From assembly GCF_005938655.1 (NCBI RefSeq), contig NZ_VCQT01000044.1, forward strand, positions 62,001 through 126,000: 64,000 nt of DNA. The letters are read 5' to 3'. Of the stretch, positions 35,192-44,553 are shown in pieces (the first letter of the stretch is position 1; each line of letters begins with the position of its first letter). Under the pieces are notes generated by a model, which saw nothing but the letters and a program-made list of their open reading frames with translations, made no database searches and had not been told where the DNA came from. Origin of the DNA: Alloalcanivorax gelatiniphagus. GTDB taxonomy: Bacteria > Pseudomonadota > Gammaproteobacteria > Pseudomonadales > Alcanivoracaceae. A program made the translations under genes and the position numbers.

Positions 35192-35836
35192 TCAGGACGG
35201 GTTGACCAGCCCCAGGTTGACCGCCTTGAGGGCGGCCTCGGCGCGGCTGTTGACCTGCAGTTTCTGGTAGATCTCCTTCAGGTAGCCGGCGGCGGTGTGG
35301 TGGGAAATGTCCAGTTGCCGGGCGGCGTGTTTCACGCTCAGGCCCTTGGCGATCAGGGTCAGCAGGTCGGTTTCCCGGCGGGTCAGCGGCGTCTCGTCCG
35401 GCCCCGGTGTCGACCGGAACTGCTGCAGCAGCCGCCGGGCGATGGACGGGGACAGCGGCGGCCGGCCCTCCAGAATGCCGGTGAGCTGGCGGGTGAATTC
35501 CGCTTCCGTGTCGTCCTTGAGCAGATAGCCGTCGGCGCCGGCGCGCAGGCAACCGAACAGGTGCTCGGCGTCGTCGAAGATGGTGGTGACGATGCACGGC
35601 GCCTGGGGCCGGTCACGTTTGAAACCGCGAATCAGGTCGGCGCCATCGCCGTCCGGCAGGCCCAGGTCGAGCAGCAGCAGGTCGTAGCGGTACTCCCCCA
35701 GACAGCGGCGGGCGCCGGCCAGGTCGTCGGCATGGTCGATCCGCTGCGGCGCCAGGGCGGTCTGCAAACAGGCTCGCAGCCACAGGGCCACGTCCGGCAG
35801 GTCCTCGACGATCAACACCTGGTGTGGGCGATTCAT
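35192..35836 (-). CDS. NarL/LuxR-family response regulator
   Basis: A 214-aa regulator: receiver domain with phosphorylation site Asp57 (LLLLDLGLPDGDG) and C-terminal LuxR helix-turn-helix (LTRRETDLLTLIAKGLSVKHAARQLD). The ATG at 35836 gives the standard start MNRPHQVLIVEDL and has GGAG upstream; an extended frame is unlikely. It is divergent from a sensor kinase with a HisKA_3-type domain, its probable partner. Confidence 0.92.
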   Translation of the reverse strand: MNRPHQVLIVEDLPDVALWLRACLQTALAPQRIDHADDLAGARRCLGEYRYDLLLLDLGLPDGDGADLIRGFKRDRPQAPCIVTTIFDDAEHLFGCLRAGADGYLLKDDTEAEFTRQLTGILEGRPPLSPSIARRLLQQFRSTPGPDETPLTRRETDLLTLIAKGLSVKHAARQLDISHHTAAGYLKEIYQKLQVNSRAEAALKAVNLGLVNPS

Positions 35837-35908
35837 GGGGTCCGCTCCAGCGGCACAAATCCAACCGACTTCCTCAACAAGCCGTTCCCCTGCTCGGTTA
35901 TTCATGGA

Positions 35909-35945
35909 TACTTTCGTTATAGGTACTTTCAACAATAGATACTAC
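35909..35945. promoter_or_regulatory. Direct repeats in the divergent kinase/regulator promoter region
   Basis: TACTTTC at 35909 and 35924 and a partial copy (TACTAC) at 35940, spaced 15-16 bases, so on the same DNA face only roughly. They could be binding sites for the response regulator. The signal is short and may be chance. Confidence 0.3.
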
Positions 35946-36046
35946 AGGCGCGGCGACCACGGTAGCGCGGCGGGCCCTGACGCCCAGTAAACGCCATCGG
36001 CGCGACAAGGGGACCCCCTGAAACAAGGGGGCGGGGAGGGACGGGT

Positions 36047-38194
36047 ATGTTTTCATTACGGGCGCGTATCGTCGCCGGCCTGCTGGCGGTGGCGGCCTAT
36101 GGCCTGCTGGCCCTGGCCGTGGCGCTTTCACTACCACAGGGGGCGGTGCCGCAGGGGCCGCTGTCCTTCCAGCAGGACGGCGAACGGCTGCGGGCCGGGG
36201 ACGGCCAGGGCGGCGCCCTCACCATGGAACCCTTCACGGTCACCGCCTTCGAGGTGGCCGGCCAACGGCTGCCGGCGAGCCCCTGGCTGGCGGTGGAGGA
36301 ACCGGACGTGTTGCCGGACTACGCCGCCATGGAGCGCCTGTTCCGCGACCACCAGCGGCTCTACCAGGCGCTGCGGGACGGCACCCTGACGGTGCTCGGC
36401 GACGGCGGCCAGCGGCTCCCGGTGACGGCGCTGGAGCGCGGCCTCACCGACCTGCCCGCCCTGTTCTGGCTGCAGCTGCTGTGCGGCCTGGCGGGCATGG
36501 TGATCTGCTTGCTGGTGTGGATTCCGGGCCAGCGCGAGGTGGCCATCCATGCCTTCGCCCTGACCGGGCTCAGCTATGTGCTGTTCTCCTCGGCGGCGGC
36601 GATCTACAGCACCCGGGCGCTGTTTATTCCCGGCGATCTGTTCGCGCTGCTGTCCGGCCTCAATCATGTGGGCGCCCTGCTGTTCTCCGCCTCCCTGGGG
36701 GCCTTTCTCTGGAACTACCCGCGCCGGGCCCCGTCCACCGTGCTGACCGCCGCCTTCTATGGCGCCTTTCTGGTGGCCGTCGTTATCGACCAGGGCCGCT
36801 GGACCGCCTCGCCGGTGTCCGGCTTCCATCTCTGGGTGATGGGCATTTTTCTGGTCGGCCTGGCCGGCGCCGGCTGGCAATGGTGGCGCACCCGGGGCCA
36901 GCCCATGGAGCGGGCGGCCCTGCGCTGGGTGGTGATCTCCATCGTCGCCGGCACCGCCTTCTTCGCCGGCGGCATGATCCTGCCGGCCATCACGCAATCG
37001 GCGCAGCCGGCCTCCCAGGGGCTGCTGTTCACCACCTTTCTGCTGATGTACTCGGGCATGGCCCTGGGCGTGGTGCGCTACCGGCTGTTCGATCTGGAGC
37101 GCTGGTGGTTCTCGCTGTGGGCCTGGCTGCTGGGCGGCCTGCTGGTGATGCTTACGGACCTGGTGCTGGCCATGCTGCTGAGCCTGTCCGGCCCGGCCAC
37201 CCTGAGCCTGTCCCTGGCCCTGGTGGGCTGGTGCTATTTTCCGCTGCGCCAGTATGTGTGGGGCAAGCTGTTCGCGCGCCGGGAGCCGGGCCTGGACGCC
37301 TGGCTGGCGCGGGCCCTGCCGGCCATGCTGCGCGCCCGCCATGAACGCCTGGACGACTCCGGGGTGGAAGACGCCCTGCGGGCGGTGTTCCGGCCGCTTT
37401 CCCTGGACCGGGAACCGGTGAACCGGGAGCCCGGAAGCCGGACCGGGGCGGCCTGCGCGCTGGCGGACAACGGCGCCGCCCTGCGGGTGCCGGACCCGGC
37501 CGGCGACCGGCTCCATGTGCTGCGCCATTCCCAGGAGGGCACCCGGCTGTTCACCCGCCAGGACGTGGACATCGCCGGCCTGGTGCTGGCGTTGCACGAG
37601 CTGGTGAACCAGTCCCAGACCGCCCGGGCGGAAGGGGCCAGCGAGGAACGCAACCGCATCCGCCAGGACATCCACGACGACCTGGGCGCCAAGCTGCTGC
37701 ATCTGCTGCACGCCAGCGACGAGGAGTACCGGCCGCTGGTGCGCGACGCCATCCGCGATCTGCGCGACCTGCTGCAAAACATGGAGGGCCGCTCGGTGGG
37801 GCTGGACGCCGCCGCCACCCAGTGGCGGGAAGAAACCGGCCGCCGCTGCGAGGACCACGGCGTGGAGCTGCGCTGGCACCAGACGCTGCCCGCCGTGACC
37901 CTGGACGCGGACCAGTACAGCGAGCTGACGCGCATCGTGCGCGAGGCGGTGAGCAACGCGCTGCGCCATGCGCGCAGTTCCATCCTGGAGGTATCGCTGA
38001 CCAGCGAACAGGACCGCATCGTGATCGTGATCGTTAACGACGGTTTGCAGGAAAGCGGCCAAGGGGCCGGGGGGCGGGGTTTGATGATCATGGCCAATCG
38101 CGCCCGCAAGCTGGGCGGCGAATGCCAGTACGGCAGCGAGGGAGACCGCTGGCGCGTGCGGCTGCACGCGCCGTTGGTCCGTTATTCCAGCTGA
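36047..38194 (+). CDS. Membrane sensor histidine kinase (HisKA_3 type)
   Basis: A 715-aa kinase. One N-terminal helix and a periplasmic domain (about 30-145) precede about seven or eight transmembrane helices (146-400), then a cytosolic linker, the phosphoacceptor His543 in RQDIHDDLGAKLLHLL, and a HATPase (EAVSNALRHARS, GGRGLMIMANRA). The layout resembles 7TM diverse-signalling kinases that feed NarL-type regulators. GGGGAGGG lies before the ATG. The signal is unknown. Confidence 0.9.
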   Translation: MFSLRARIVAGLLAVAAYGLLALAVALSLPQGAVPQGPLSFQQDGERLRAGDGQGGALTMEPFTVTAFEVAGQRLPASPWLAVEEPDVLPDYAAMERLFRDHQRLYQALRDGTLTVLGDGGQRLPVTALERGLTDLPALFWLQLLCGLAGMVICLLVWIPGQREVAIHAFALTGLSYVLFSSAAAIYSTRALFIPGDLFALLSGLNHVGALLFSASLGAFLWNYPRRAPSTVLTAAFYGAFLVAVVIDQGRWTASPVSGFHLWVMGIFLVGLAGAGWQWWRTRGQPMERAALRWVVISIVAGTAFFAGGMILPAITQSAQPASQGLLFTTFLLMYSGMALGVVRYRLFDLERWWFSLWAWLLGGLLVMLTDLVLAMLLSLSGPATLSLSLALVGWCYFPLRQYVWGKLFARREPGLDAWLARALPAMLRARHERLDDSGVEDALRAVFRPLSLDREPVNREPGSRTGAACALADNGAALRVPDPAGDRLHVLRHSQEGTRLFTRQDVDIAGLVLALHELVNQSQTARAEGASEERNRIRQDIHDDLGAKLLHLLHASDEEYRPLVRDAIRDLRDLLQNMEGRSVGLDAAATQWREETGRRCEDHGVELRWHQTLPAVTLDADQYSELTRIVREAVSNALRHARSSILEVSLTSEQDRIVIVIVNDGLQESGQGAGGRGLMIMANRARKLGGECQYGSEGDRWRVRLHAPLVRYSS

Positions 38195-38260
38195 GGGCTT
38201 AATTTCCCCGCTGAGGGCTCAATTCCCCCGCTGAAGGCTCAATTACCGCTGAGGGCTCAG
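38191..38260. repeat. Tandem 20-bp repeat spanning two stop codons
   Basis: Four degenerate copies begin at 38191, 38211, 38231 and 38249 with the core CTGAGGGCT(C/T)AATT. The first copy contains the kinase TGA stop and the last one overlaps the stop of the convergent nitronate monooxygenase gene. The copy spacing is 20, 20 and 18 bases. Confidence 0.85.
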
Positions 38261-39225
38261 CTACGGGCGCACAGCGCCTCTTTGGCGGCGGCGTATTCCC
38301 GGGCCAGCCGCGCCACGTGCTCGGCGGCGGGCAGGATGTCGTCGACCACGCCGATGCCCTGGCCGCAGCCCCAGATATCCTTCCAGGCCTTGGATTTGCT
38401 GCTGCTGCCGGAGCCGAAGTTCATCTTCGAGGGGTCGCTTTCCGGCAGGTTGGCCGGGTCCATGCCCGCATTGACGATGGACGGCGCCAGATAGTTGCCG
38501 TGCACCCCGGTGAAGAGATTGCTGTAAACGATGTCCGAGGCCTTGCTGTCCACGATCATCTGTTTGTAGCCCTCCACCGCGTTGGCTTCCTTGGAGGCGA
38601 TGAACATGGAGCCGATGTAGGCCAGATCCGCGCCCATGGCCTGGGCGGCCAGCACCGAGGCGCCGCTGGCGATGGAGCCGGACAGGGCGATGGGGCCGTC
38701 GAACCACTGGCGCAGTTCCTGGATCAGCGCGAACGGCGACAGCTGGCCGGCGTGGCCACCGGCACCGGCGGCCACGGCGATCAGGCCGTCGGCGCCCTTC
38801 TCGATGGCCTTGCGGCCGAAGCGGTCGTTGATCACGTCGTGCATCACCAGGCCGCCCCAACCGTGCACCGCCTGGTTCAGGTCCTCGCGGGCGCCCAGGG
38901 AGGTGATCACCATGGGTACCTTGTACTTCTCGCACAGGGCCAGGTCTTCTTCCAGGCGGTCATTGGTTTTGTGCACGATCTGGTTGACCGCGAACGGCGC
39001 GGCCGGGGTGTCCGGGTTGTCCCGGTCCCAGGCGGCCAGTTCCTCGGTGATGCGGTGCAGCCACTCGTCCAGCTGCGACACCGGCCGCGCGTTCAGCGAC
39101 GGGAAGGAACCGACGATGCCGGCCTTGCACTGGGCGATCACCAGGTCCGGGTTGGAAATAATGAACAGCGGGGAGGCGATCACCGGCAAACGCAGCCGGT
39201 CCGCCAAATGCGCGGGTAAAGCCAT
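38257..39225 (-). CDS. Nitronate monooxygenase family protein
   Basis: A 322-aa FMN-dependent TIM-barrel enzyme (2-nitropropane dioxygenase family), oxidising alkyl nitronates or reducing enoyl substrates. Hallmarks are PVIASPLFIISNPDLV at the start, the FMN-binding VAAGAGGHAG segment and DLAYIGSMFIASKEANA. Length fits the family. Physiological substrate unknown. Convergent with the sensor kinase. Confidence 0.85.
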   Translation of the reverse strand: MALPAHLADRLRLPVIASPLFIISNPDLVIAQCKAGIVGSFPSLNARPVSQLDEWLHRITEELAAWDRDNPDTPAAPFAVNQIVHKTNDRLEEDLALCEKYKVPMVITSLGAREDLNQAVHGWGGLVMHDVINDRFGRKAIEKGADGLIAVAAGAGGHAGQLSPFALIQELRQWFDGPIALSGSIASGASVLAAQAMGADLAYIGSMFIASKEANAVEGYKQMIVDSKASDIVYSNLFTGVHGNYLAPSIVNAGMDPANLPESDPSKMNFGSGSSSKSKAWKDIWGCGQGIGVVDDILPAAEHVARLAREYAAAKEALCARS

Positions 39226-39364
39226 GACAGACTCTCTCCAGGGGGCAATGGTCCAATAATTTACGGCGTATACTTTATGCTGGGGAAACGGTCGGCGGCA
39301 ACCCCCGAAACGCCCCGACGGTGACCTTTACGGTCAACGGGTTGGTGATTCTGGCCAGCACCTG

Positions 39365-39458
39365 ATCGCGACTGAAGCGGAGTGCCGCCCAGTCGCTCCT
39401 ACATCGTGGATGGCCCTCCTGTAGGAGCGACTGGGCGGCACTCCGCTTCAGTCGCGAT
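39365..39458. repeat. 39-bp perfect inverted repeat (REP-like)
   Basis: Arms at 39365-39403 and 39420-39458 are exact reverse complements over 39 bases with a 16-base loop. They belong to the GTAGGAGCGACT...AGTCGCGAT family seen elsewhere in the window. The right arm contains the stop codon of the TetR gene. Such a hairpin would stabilise or terminate mRNA. Confidence 0.92.
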
Positions 39459-40080
39459 CCTCGTCGTCCCAATAAGGCGGCAACACCCCCATACCAGCAA
39501 ACAAGGTACGCATGGTGGTCTGACGCAGAAAATCCACATCCATGCCCGGCCCCAGGGCGCCGCTCTGCTCCAGCACCACGGTGCCGTGAATGACCGCCCA
39601 GAACATGTAGCCGATCAGCTTGGCATCGCCGCGCACCAGGCCGGCGTCGATCATCTCCTGCACATAGCCGGCCATGCTTTCGTTGGCCCGGGTGTGGGCC
39701 TTGAGCAGTTCCGGGTAGCGTTCCTCGTCGGCCTGGGTGTGTTCGAACAGCAACTGGTAGGTGTCGGGGAAACGACGGGCGAAATCCAGGTAGGCAACGC
39801 CCGCCGCCCGGGCCTTGGCGCGGGCATCGCCGGCGGCGCGCACCGCCTGTTCCAGATTCTCGGCGAACTGATTGAAGGCGGCGGCGCGCACCAGCGCCAG
39901 AATCTCGTCCTTGTCGCGGAAATAGCGGTACGGGGTCATCGGGCTGACGCCCATCTCCGCGGCGATCTGGCGCATGGTCACGTTGTCCGGGCCGCGCTCC
40001 AGGAACAGCCGGGTGGCGGCGTCGCGGACCCGTTCGCGGAACGCCGCCACCTCCCGGTCGGTTTTCGGTTTCTTGGCCAT
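39448..40080 (-). CDS. TetR/AcrR-family transcriptional regulator
   Basis: A 210-aa repressor. The N-terminal helix-turn-helix is clear (ATRLFLERGPDNVTMRQIAAEMGVSPMTPYRYFRDKDEIL); the ligand domain is all-helical. It starts seven bases after the SDR gene stop on the same strand and may control it. Its 3' end lies inside the REP hairpin. Confidence 0.92.
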   Translation of the reverse strand: MAKKPKTDREVAAFRERVRDAATRLFLERGPDNVTMRQIAAEMGVSPMTPYRYFRDKDEILALVRAAAFNQFAENLEQAVRAAGDARAKARAAGVAYLDFARRFPDTYQLLFEHTQADEERYPELLKAHTRANESMAGYVQEMIDAGLVRGDAKLIGYMFWAVIHGTVVLEQSGALGPGMDVDFLRQTTMRTLFAGMGVLPPYWDDEDRD

Positions 40081-40087
40081 GTCGGGC

Positions 40088-40858
40088 TCAACCGCGCCCG
40101 ATGTAGGGCATGCGGGTGGCCATGATGGTCATGAACTGGACGTTGGCCTCCAGCGGCAGCCCCGCCATGTTCACCACCGCCTCGGCCACGTGGGCCACGT
40201 CCATGCGGTCCTCCACCAGGATCTCGCCGTTGGCCTGGGGAATGCCGCGCTTCATCGGTTCGGTCATCTCGGTGGCGGCGTTGCCGATGTCGATCTGTCC
40301 GCAGGCGATGTGATAGCGGCGGCCGTCCAGGGAGGCGGATCGGGTGAGCCCGGTCATGGCGTGCTTGGTGGCGGTGTAGGGCGCCGAATTGGGGCGCGGC
40401 GCATGGGCGGAGATCGAGCCATTGTTGATGATGCGCCCGCCCATGGGGTCCTGGGCCTTCATCACCCGGAACGCCGCCTGGGTGCAATAGAAGGCGCCGG
40501 ACAGATTAACGTCCACCACCCGCCGCCACTGGGCCGGGGTCAGCTCTTCCAGGGGCACCGGCGGCGCCCCGGTGCCGGCGTTGTTGAACAACAGATCGAG
40601 CCGGCCGAAGGCGGCCACGGTACGTTGGAACAGGGCGTCCACCTGGTCCGGATCGCCCACGTCGGTGGGCACCGCCAGGGCCTGCTCCGGGCCCAGGCCG
40701 GCCTCCGCCAGCACCCGTTCCAGGCGCTCACCGTCGCGGCCGGCGAACGCCACCCGGTAGCCCGCCGCCACCAGCGCCAGGGCGCTGGCCTTGCCAATGC
40801 CGGTGCCGGCCCCGGTGACGATGGCCACCTTGCCGTGGTCGGTGGAATCTTGCTGCAT
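40088..40858 (-). CDS. Short-chain dehydrogenase/reductase
   Basis: A 256-aa SDR with [27 protein letters not shown], and the catalytic segment [24 protein letters not shown] (Ser, Tyr, Lys). The ATG at 40858 follows GAGGG. The substrate is unknown. Forms a probable two-gene unit with the TetR regulator. Confidence 0.9.
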   Translation of the reverse strand: MQQDSTDHGKVAIVTGAGTGIGKASALALVAAGYRVAFAGRDGERLERVLAEAGLGPEQALAVPTDVGDPDQVDALFQRTVAAFGRLDLLFNNAGTGAPPVPLEELTPAQWRRVVDVNLSGAFYCTQAAFRVMKAQDPMGGRIINNGSISAHAPRPNSAPYTATKHAMTGLTRSASLDGRRYHIACGQIDIGNAATEMTEPMKRGIPQANGEILVEDRMDVAHVAEAVVNMAGLPLEANVQFMTIMATRMPYIGRG

Positions 40859-40902
40859 GGGTTTACCCTCGGGTTGTGGTGGGCGTTTTTTCGCCGGCCC
40901 CG

Positions 40903-42123
40903 TCAGGCCAGCAAATCCGCGAACGCGTAGTAGTCCAGCGGCTCGCCCACCGCCACGGTGCGGTCCACCGGCACCACCGCCAGGCCCTCCGCCCACACCG
41001 CCGAGCTGAGCATGCCGGAGCTTTGGTTGGGGTGCCGTTGCAGCCACGCCTGGCCGTCCCGCTCCACCCGGCGCACGCGCAGGTACTCCTGGCGCGGGCC
41101 CGGGCGGGTCACGGTGAAATCCGCCAGCACACGCTGGGGCACCGGCAACACCGGCGCCGCGCCCAGACAGCGGCGCAGGTAGGGCAGCACCAGGGTCAGG
41201 TAGCACACCAGCACCGCCGAAGGATTACCGGGCAGGCCGAAGAACGGCAGGCCGGCGTCGCCGAGACGGCCGAAGGTGAACGGCTTGCCGGGCTTGATCG
41301 CCAGACGCCAGAAATCCAGATCGCCGCGCTCTTCCAGGGCGGCGCGCAGGTGGTCTTCCTCGCCCACCGAGACGCCGCCGCTGGCCAGTACCAGATCCGG
41401 CGGGTCCGCCAGCAGGGCGTCCAGTTGCTCGCGGGTGCGGGCCCGGTCGTCCGGCAGCCACAGGGAGGTGACCTGGCTGAAACCGCTTTGCCGCAGCAGG
41501 CCGGCCATCAGCGGGCCGTTGCTGTTGTAGATTTTCCCGGGCGCCGCCGGGGCCCCCGGTGGCAACAGTTCGTCACCGCTGCTGATCACCGTGACCCGCA
41601 GCCGGCGCACCGGCAGTTCGGCCACCCCCACCGAGGCGGCCAGCCCGATGGCCATGGGCGTGAGCCGTTCACCGGCCTCCAGCACCACATCGCCCTGCCG
41701 GGAGTCCTGGCCGGCCGGGCGGATATTCTGGCCGGCCCGCACACCGTCGGCGGCGGGTGGCGTCACCGTGCCGTCGCCGAATACACAGTCTTCCTGCATC
41801 AGCACGGTGTCGGCGCCGGCCGGCACCGGGGCGCCGGTGAAGATGCGCGCGGCGCCGCCCGGTGCCAGTTCACCGGGGGCATCGCCGGCGGGCACCCGCA
41901 GGGTAATCGGCAGGGTGACGGTGCCGTCACCCAGGTCCGCCCAGCGCAGGGCGATGCCGTCCACCGCGGAATTGTCGTGGGGCGGCACCGTCACCCGGGC
42001 CGCCACCGGCTCCGCCAGCCAGCCCCCCAGGGCCTGCTCCAGCGGCTCCCGCACCACCCGGCCCAGGGGGCGGGCGGTGGCCAGCAACCGTTCACGGGCC
42101 TGGTCCACCGGAATCAATGTCAT
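40903..42123 (-). CDS. moeA: Molybdopterin molybdenumtransferase MoeA
   Basis: A 406-aa enzyme that inserts molybdate into adenylated molybdopterin. The ATG at 42123 follows GGGGAG and gives [20 protein letters not shown]. Domain marks include [36 protein letters not shown] and the MoCF-type [14 protein letters not shown]. It follows moaB by only two bases, so the pair is cotranscribed. Confidence 0.95.
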   Translation of the reverse strand: MTLIPVDQARERLLATARPLGRVVREPLEQALGGWLAEPVAARVTVPPHDNSAVDGIALRWADLGDGTVTLPITLRVPAGDAPGELAPGGAARIFTGAPVPAGADTVLMQEDCVFGDGTVTPPAADGVRAGQNIRPAGQDSRQGDVVLEAGERLTPMAIGLAASVGVAELPVRRLRVTVISSGDELLPPGAPAAPGKIYNSNGPLMAGLLRQSGFSQVTSLWLPDDRARTREQLDALLADPPDLVLASGGVSVGEEDHLRAALEERGDLDFWRLAIKPGKPFTFGRLGDAGLPFFGLPGNPSAVLVCYLTLVLPYLRRCLGAAPVLPVPQRVLADFTVTRPGPRQEYLRVRRVERDGQAWLQRHPNQSSGMLSSAVWAEGLAVVPVDRTVAVGEPLDYYAFADLLA

Positions 42124-42125
42124 GG

Positions 42126-42644
42126 TCAGGCTCCCCGGCTTACCAGGCCGGCGAAATTGCACGGGCGGGTGCGGCTGTCCAGCTGGTTGGCGATGATCTT
42201 GTCCCAGCCGGTGGCGCAGGCATTGTTGGAACCGGGCAGGCAGAAAATCAGGGTGCCGTTGGCGACGCCGGCCAGGCAGCGGGACTGAATGGTGGAGGGG
42301 CCGATTTCGTCCAGGCTGACCTGGCGGAACAGCTCGCCGAAGCCTTCCACGTGCTTGTCGAACAGCACACCCAGGGCCTCCGGGGTGCTGTCCCGGCCGG
42401 AGAAGCCGGTGCCGCCGGTGACCAGCACCACCTGCACCGCCGGGTCGGCGATCCACGCCGACACCACCCGACGCAGCTGATAGATGTCGTCGCGCACCAG
42501 GTCCCGGGCCACCACCTTGTGGCCGGCGCCGGTGGCGCGGTCGGCGAGCAGGTCCCCGGAGGTGTCGTTGTCGACGGTGCGGGTGTCACTGACGGTGAGC
42601 ACCGCCAGCGCCAGCGGTTGGAAGTCGGTGTCGTGGTGAGACAT
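42126..42644 (-). CDS. moaB: Molybdenum cofactor biosynthesis protein B
   Basis: A 172-aa MoCF-fold protein that adenylates molybdopterin or substitutes for MogA. TVSDTRTVDNDTSGD, VVLVTGGTGFSGRDSTPEAL and LPGSNNACATGWDKII are family signatures. AAGGA is eight bases before the ATG at 42644. First gene of the moaB-moeA operon. Confidence 0.95.
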   Translation of the reverse strand: MSHHDTDFQPLALAVLTVSDTRTVDNDTSGDLLADRATGAGHKVVARDLVRDDIYQLRRVVSAWIADPAVQVVLVTGGTGFSGRDSTPEALGVLFDKHVEGFGELFRQVSLDEIGPSTIQSRCLAGVANGTLIFCLPGSNNACATGWDKIIANQLDSRTRPCNFAGLVSRGA

Positions 42645-42795
42645 GGGTGCATTCCTTGTAAACGGGACCGCCGATGGTACCAGCGCCCTTACCCCACCGC
42701 ACAGCACCGTTTGACCGCTGCCGACAGAGGCTGGCGGCGGCCCCGCGCGCCCCGGTATGTTGCCGACCTATACAGACTGTTTATCGGAGTACGCC

Positions 42796-44175
42796 ATGAC
42801 CACCCTGGAAGAGGCCCAAAGCCGGGCCGCCGGCCTGCCCCGGCTGCCCCAGCGCAAACTCGACCATATCCCCGGCGACTACGGCTGGCCGCTGTTCGGC
42901 CAGACCATGGCGTTTCTGCGCGACTACCAGGGGCTGGTACAGCGCCAGGCGCGCCGCTATGGGCCGGTGCATCGCGGCAGCATCCTGTTCCAGCGCGGCG
43001 TCACCCTGCTGGGGCCGGAGGCCAACGAGTTCGTGCTGCGCGACCAGGCCCATGTGTTCTCCAGCCGCGCCGCCTGGAATCCGATTCTGGAGCGGCTGTT
43101 CACCGACGGGCTGATGCTGCGGGATTTCGCCGACCACAAGTTCCACCGCCGGATCATGCAGCAGGCCTTTAAAAAGCCGGCCCTGGCCAGCTATCTGGCG
43201 CGCATGAATCCGCACATCGAAGAGGGCCTGGCGCACTGGCCGGTGGGCGAGACCTTCACCTTCTTCGACCGCATCAAGGCGTTGCTGCTGGATGTGGGCG
43301 CGCAGATCTTCTTCGGCCTGGACATGGGCCCGGAGGCGGACCGGGTGAACCGCTCTTTTATCGACGCCGCCGACGCCTCCCTGGCGATTCTGCGGCTGCC
43401 GGTGCCGGGCACCTTGTGGCACCGGGGGCTGAGCGGGCGCCGCTACCTGGAACGTTTCGTCACCGATCTGATTCCGGAGAAACGGCGAGCGGCGACGCCG
43501 GACTTCTTCAGTCAGTTGTGCCAGGCGGCGGCGGAGGAAGGCGGCCTCACCGGCCAGGACGTGGCCAACCATATGATCTTTCTGTTGTTCGCCGCCCACG
43601 ACACCACCACCAGCACGTTGTGCTCGCTGATCTATCTGCTGTGCCAGAACCCGCAGTGGCAGAGCCGGCTGAGCGACGAGATGGAGCGGGTGGCGGGCAC
43701 CCTGGCCGAGGGCGAGGCGCTGGGCTATGCCCATCTGGAGGCCATGGTGGAGACCGGTTGGGTGTTCCGCGAGACCCTGCGCATGCGGCCGGCGCTGACC
43801 AACTTTCCGCGCCGTACCACGGAGGAGGTGGAGTTCCAGGGCTTTCGGATTCCGCGCAATACCATGGTCAATCTGTCGCCGCTGTTCACCCATTACATGC
43901 CGGAGTACTGGAGCGAGCCGGAGCGGTTCGATCCGGAGCGCTTCAGCGATGGGCGGGCGGAGCACAAGGGGCACCATTTCCAGTGGATTCCGTTCGGGGG
44001 CGGGCAGCATAAGTGTTTGGGGCTGAATTTCGCGGAGATCCAGGCGAAGGCGTTTCTGTTCCATTTCCTGCGGCGTTATCGGGTGTCGGTGCGGGAGGGG
44101 TATGAGATGCCGGTGCAGTTGGTGCCTTTGGCGATGCCCAAGGATGGGTTGCCGGTGCGGATTGAGCGGCGGTAG
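42796..44175 (+). CDS. Cytochrome P450
   Basis: A 459-aa heme monooxygenase. The proline-rich start HIPGDYGWPLFGQ, the I-helix AAHDTTT (266-272), the E326-x-x-R329 pair, and the heme-ligand loop FGGGQHKCLG with Cys407 are all intact. It resembles the eukaryote-like CYP120/CYP26/CYP51 type more than the alkane CYP153 type (my impression). GGAG precedes the ATG. No ferredoxin or reductase gene is adjacent. The substrate could be a terpenoid, sterol or fatty acid. Confidence 0.93.
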   Translation: MTTLEEAQSRAAGLPRLPQRKLDHIPGDYGWPLFGQTMAFLRDYQGLVQRQARRYGPVHRGSILFQRGVTLLGPEANEFVLRDQAHVFSSRAAWNPILERLFTDGLMLRDFADHKFHRRIMQQAFKKPALASYLARMNPHIEEGLAHWPVGETFTFFDRIKALLLDVGAQIFFGLDMGPEADRVNRSFIDAADASLAILRLPVPGTLWHRGLSGRRYLERFVTDLIPEKRRAATPDFFSQLCQAAAEEGGLTGQDVANHMIFLLFAAHDTTTSTLCSLIYLLCQNPQWQSRLSDEMERVAGTLAEGEALGYAHLEAMVETGWVFRETLRMRPALTNFPRRTTEEVEFQGFRIPRNTMVNLSPLFTHYMPEYWSEPERFDPERFSDGRAEHKGHHFQWIPFGGGQHKCLGLNFAEIQAKAFLFHFLRRYRVSVREGYEMPVQLVPLAMPKDGLPVRIERR

Positions 44176-44553
44176 GTCTCTCTCGGGGAGGGGCTCTCCA
44201 GCGGGGGCGCGGATCTGCGTTACGCCCGACCGGGAACGCCGTGAACCCGTCCATGGGGGCTCCCTTTCGAACGTCCTGTTCTCAAGGGTCCCGGTCGGGC
44301 GTAACGCAGCTCCGCTTCGAGGTAACCCCGGCCGTTTCTCCAGTGGGGCAGGAAGCGGTGCTTCGCAATACGCTTGCCTCACCCCTGTAGCTCGTTTCCG
44401 GCATCCCTGCCTCCAACGGTCCCGACGGGGCCCACCGGGCCTTCGGCCTTGGGCACGCTTCGATTCGGGGTGGGGGCGGATAGGTGTGGTCGGTGTTTGA
44501 GGGGGTGGGGGTTGGGAGTAGACTGGGCTCTTTTCCGAGTCTGGTTCGTTGTG
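44176..44553. other. 378-base non-coding stretch with a 21-bp inverted repeat
   Basis: Contains the exact inverted repeat at 44215-44235 and 44289-44309 (core GTTACGCCCGACCGGGA), loop 53 bases. Downstream sequence is GC-rich with several short inverted motifs (GGGCC...GGCCC). I see no gene in it. Local base composition and repeats differ from neighbouring coding DNA. Confidence 0.6.
44215..44309. repeat. 21-bp perfect inverted repeat, 53-base loop
   Basis: Arms 44215-44235 and 44289-44309 are exact reverse complements and unlike the GTAGGAGCG family. They could be the ends of a small mobile palindrome or a strong hairpin after the P450 gene. Confidence 0.85.

Noticed and set aside
36131-38167. 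Long antisense frame opposite the sensor kinase
   Set aside because: Its composition is typical of a shadow and it is fully opposed to a kinase with intact motifs.
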